DNA of 31,695 nucleotides from CAIPBY01 sp041671305 (GTDB lineage: Bacteria > Patescibacteriota > Patescibacteriia > 2-01-FULL-39-33), in the NCBI GenBank assembly GCA_041671305.1, contig JBAZBX010000011.1, forward strand, positions 1 to 31,695, read 5' to 3'. Position 1 is the stretch's first letter, and each line of letters opens with the position of its first letter. Position numbers and translations under genes: made by a program. Positions 29,126 through 31,695 of the stretch are shown here, piece after piece. Below the pieces are notes generated by a model. The model made no database searches. It saw only the letters and a list, made by a program, of their open reading frames with translations, and was not told the origin of the DNA.

Positions 29126-30364
29126 ATGCAACCAGGCAAATTATTCAAAACTCTGTATATCTTGACGATTATGGCTTTTGCCGTGTTTTTCGGCTTGCGC
29201 TATCATCTTGTCATAGCCGACACCAGTTCCGCTACTGGAGGAGCAGATCAGGCCGCCATAGACCAATTAAACAAGCAACTAGAAGAACAAAAGAAAAAAG
29301 TAGATGATATAGTAGACAAAATAACCGAGTATAATTCTCACATCAAAGAAACTCGCGGTCAAGCCGTCACGCTCCAAAATCAAATGGCTATTATTGATAA
29401 TCAAATGGCCAAAACGGACTTGGATATTGAAAGCAAACAAGAGGAAGTCAAACAAACTCAACTGGAAATTCAAGTTGTGTCGCTACAAATCAAACAGAGC
29501 GAGGAAGAAATTGCCAAAAATAAAAAAGAATTATCCAGTTTTATCCGATTGCTAAGTCGTTATGACAACAAAAATATTGTTTCCGTTATGCTTAGCTATA
29601 ATTCTTTTTCTGATTTTTTTGATCAAGTCAAATATAGCGAGGAGATACAAAGTGATTTGCAAAAATCCCTGAATAGAGTACAAGAATTAGTTGCCAAATT
29701 GAATAGCCAGCAAGATGACCTAAATAAAAAGAAAAAACAACTTGACGATTTAGTGCAGAAACTTGAAGATGCCAAAGCATCGCTTAGCGGTCAAAAAGGA
29801 GAGAAGGATCTGCTTATTACTGAAACCAAAAAATCCGAACGCAAATTCCAAAGCCTGGTCACAGACCTCAAAAAAGAGCAGGCCGCGGCCAATGCGCAAA
29901 TAGCCGCCATTGAGAAAAAATTAAGAGCTGAATTGGCCAAAAAAGGCAAAGGCGAAAAATTAAATACGCTAAGCAATGCGGTTTTATCTTGGCCGACAAT
30001 CAGTCATCGCATTACTTGCTTATTCCGCGATCCGACTTATCCGTATAGAAATTTATTTGAACATTCGGGACTGGACATCGGAATAGGGAAGGGGACACCG
30101 GTTATGGCGGCCGAGGCCGGCTATGTAGGAACTGTGGGAATTAACACCAAATGGTATGGCAATTACGTCATGATTATTCACAGCAATAATTTATCTACGT
30201 TATATGCCCACTTCACCAGTGTGTCAGTCAAAAAGGATAGCTATGTCAGCAAAGGACAAATAATTGGCTATAGCGGAAATACTGGATTCTCTTCCGGTCC
30301 TCATTTACATTTTGAAGTCAGATCAAACGGCGTTCCAGTTGATCCATTGAACTATATACCATAA
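29126..30364 (+). CDS. Secreted M23-family murein hydrolase (EnvC/NlpD-like)
   Basis: A 412-residue exported protein. A hydrophobic N-terminal anchor or signal (about residues 12-31) is followed by a long coiled coil (about 45-280, rich in Q/E/K/L) and a LytM/M23 domain (about 310-412). Zinc and catalytic residues are intact: EHSGLDIG (HxxxD), Y-A-H-F-T and HLHFE. Such enzymes cut peptidoglycan cross-links or activate amidases at division; the intact site suggests a real peptidase rather than an EnvC-like activator. A 22-bp palindrome lies in the leader. The cysteine-rich miniprotein follows after 24 nt. Confidence 0.93.
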   Translation: MQPGKLFKTLYILTIMAFAVFFGLRYHLVIADTSSATGGADQAAIDQLNKQLEEQKKKVDDIVDKITEYNSHIKETRGQAVTLQNQMAIIDNQMAKTDLDIESKQEEVKQTQLEIQVVSLQIKQSEEEIAKNKKELSSFIRLLSRYDNKNIVSVMLSYNSFSDFFDQVKYSEEIQSDLQKSLNRVQELVAKLNSQQDDLNKKKKQLDDLVQKLEDAKASLSGQKGEKDLLITETKKSERKFQSLVTDLKKEQAAANAQIAAIEKKLRAELAKKGKGEKLNTLSNAVLSWPTISHRITCLFRDPTYPYRNLFEHSGLDIGIGKGTPVMAAEAGYVGTVGINTKWYGNYVMIIHSNNLSTLYAHFTSVSVKKDSYVSKGQIIGYSGNTGFSSGPHLHFEVRSNGVPVDPLNYIP

Positions 30365-30388
30365 TTTATAATTAAATAACATAATCCT

Positions 30389-30532
30389 ATGGATAATTGT
30401 ACCAAGTGCGGCATGCCTATTGATGACAATACAAAATGCGCCTGCGAGACCAATGTTTGCTATCATTGCTGTTCCTGTCCTCCAGATTGCTCATGTGGAT
30501 GCTCCACAAAAACAGAAACTGTCGCCGAATAA
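30389..30532 (+). CDS. Cysteine-rich 47-residue miniprotein, possibly metal-binding
   Basis: Eleven of 47 residues are cysteine, spaced as C-x2-C, C-x-C, C-x2-C-C-x-C and C-x-C-x-C, plus one His in Y-H-C-C. The start M-D-N-C-T-K-C-G-M is that of small zinc-ribbon-like proteins seen in Patescibacteria; the dense tail recalls metallothioneins. The end is polar (K-T-E-T-V-A-E). It has no signal peptide, so it is probably cytoplasmic and metal-buffering or zinc-binding; disulfides are less likely. It lies between the hydrolase and a strong terminator. Confidence 0.75.
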   Translation: MDNCTKCGMPIDDNTKCACETNVCYHCCSCPPDCSCGCSTKTETVAE

Positions 30533-30540
30533 TTCCAAAC

Positions 30541-30577
30541 AAAAAAATAATCCCGATATGCTCGGGATTATTTTTTT
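30541..30577. terminator. Bidirectional terminator
   Basis: Perfect 16-bp inverted repeat: A7-TAATCCCGA (30541-30556) and TCGGGATTA-T7 (30562-30577), loop TATGC. It serves the miniprotein gene on the plus strand and the recombinase on the minus strand. Confidence 0.95.
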
Positions 30578-30582
30578 ATATT

Positions 30583-31554
30583 TTATTTATTTCCACTATG
30601 AAATTTTTTATGAATATCCTTTAAGTGTGGGTTGGTTACATGGGTATAAATTTGAGTGGTGACAATATTCTTGTGTCCCAAGAGTTCTTGGACTGACCTC
30701 AAATCAGCGCCTTGTTCCAATAAATCCGTGGCATAACTATGACGCAGGGTATGCGGAGTGGTATCAACTGACAAACCAGCCATCATATTATATTTTTTAA
30801 CTAATCTTTCTACTGATCTAGTAGTCAATCTTCTATCGTCTTCATCTTCACGTGCTGGGTTATAATTAATAAACAGGGGAGTAAGCATGTCATTTCTAGT
30901 CTTAAAATATAAAGACATCCATTTTAGAGCTCTGGCGGAAAAATATATTGTACGAACTGAACCACCTTTACCTGGAATACTTAACTCCTGATCAGAAAAT
31001 TTTCCATTTAACAAATCCTTTTTATTAAATTGATTAATATTAAGCGACACTAACTCTGAAACACGCATCCCAGTAGAGAAGAGGACCTCTAAAATTGCTC
31101 TATCTCTTAAGCCACTAATTTCATTAATACTTGGCATGCTCAAAATTTTATCCACTTGATCAACTTTTAAAAATTTTATTTTTTTATCTTTTTCAGTCAA
31201 TTTTGGTAATTTTATTTTTTCAGCGGGTAAAGCGTTGATGTCTTGGTCACTAAAATAGTTTAAGAGAGCCCTTACAGCTATTAGATACTAACTTTGGGTT
31301 GTTTTTTTAATTAGCTGTCCATTAACCTCCTTATCCTTTTTTCTTGATAAATATAGCCTATAATTCCATATATGGTCTGGCGTCAACTCATGTGGCTTCA
31401 TACCATCTAATTTATTATCTTTGAGCCATTCAATAAAAACTAAAAGAAAATTATGATAATTTCGAGAGGTGGCCTGACTTAAACCCTTTTCTACTTCAAT
31501 ATATTCCAAAAACTTGGGGATATGCTTAATAAGTGGATTCGTTGAGTTTTTCAT
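30583..31554 (-). pseudogene. Tyrosine recombinase (Xer/integrase type) broken by an amber codon
   Basis: Two open halves are in the same frame, split by one TAG at 31290-31288. The N-terminal core-binding half (M-K-N-S-T-N-P, then F-L-E-Y-I-E-V-E-K-G-L-S, from ATG 31554; an upstream ATG at 31584 is possible) is followed after the stop by Y-L-I-A-V-R-A-L-L-N-Y-F and the catalytic half. That half has every active-site residue: Arg in GMRVSEL, the beta-hairpin Lys in G-K-G-G-S-V-R, HTLRHSY, GHKN and the nucleophile in Q-I-Y-T-H-V. Relatives read T-Q-N-Y-Y-L-I here, so TAT to TAG is the likely change. Decay, an assembly error or suppression could each explain it. Confidence 0.85.
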
Positions 31555-31695
31555 ATTTTTATTATAAATGTGTCTTTTAATCAATCTTATACGACACTAA
31601 CTATATTATATAATAAATAAGGCAAAAGCTGAACAATACTTATCCACATCACTCCCCGCCCTCCTATTGATAAAATATCTTATTGCCAAATCTTA

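Noticed and set aside
31640..31648. TTATCCACA, a perfect DnaA-box consensus
   Set aside because: It is a single site; another perfect match lies inside gltX (27240 area), so it is not evidence for an origin.

Overview
The window looks like a piece of a Patescibacteria (Candidate Phyla Radiation) chromosome, probably from the Parcubacteria side. Supporting signs are AT-rich coding, very compact operons, housekeeping genes mostly lacking a Shine-Dalgarno (SD) sequence, a shortened alanyl-tRNA synthetase, an RNA polymerase alpha subunit without its usual C-terminal domain, and few recognisable accessory pathways. TGA is used as a stop (end of the gene at 16384-17100), so the Gracilibacteria-type code is not in use. 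Placement is inferred from gene content; no 16S rRNA or tRNA gene was seen.

Layout. 1-5570: the tail of a zinc-ribbon protein, a UvrD/PcrA helicase, a CarS-like CDP-lipid synthase next to a diacylglycerol-kinase-family protein, and mnmA. 5580-8900: a tiny gene cassette, a GGDEF protein and alaS. 8910-13090: the infA-rpmJ-rpsM-rpsK-rpsD-rpoA-rplQ-rplM-rpsI operon behind two tandem promoters and a leader hairpin, closed by a strong terminator. 13090-13800: repeats and a second small cassette. 13808-19877: a surface-polysaccharide block (flippase, GT4, two GT2, putative polymerase) containing an rRNA pseudouridine synthase. 19855-21339 (minus): def-fmt. 21400-22806: an isolated 286-codon gene and a divergent small gene that appears leaderless. 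22807-25175: repeats, a MEMO/LigB-like protein and a lipoprotein with cell-wall-type repeats. 25250-25470: a structured small transcript. 25537-28567: a membrane protein, a WecG/TagA glycosyltransferase and gltX. 28570-30580: an isolated 90-codon gene, an M23 murein hydrolase and a cysteine-rich miniprotein. 30583-31554: a tyrosine recombinase broken by one amber codon.

Four patterns stand out. (1) Short palindromic repeats sit in frame inside mnmA, alaS, fmt (two) and a GT2 gene, and one supplies the stop codon of the kinase-like gene; a relative of the mnmA insert lies in an intergenic region, so this resembles the Rickettsia palindromic elements. (2) A 120-bp repeat occurs twice in opposite orientation, folds into a stepped hairpin and shows a compensatory base-pair change. 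(3) Several isolated short genes, near 50% G+C where counted, each carry a near-consensus promoter, usually a 5' leader hairpin, a strong SD and their own terminator, unlike the SD-poor housekeeping genes. (4) The RNA polymerase alpha subunit ends in an AT-hook-like motif where the alpha C-terminal domain should be.
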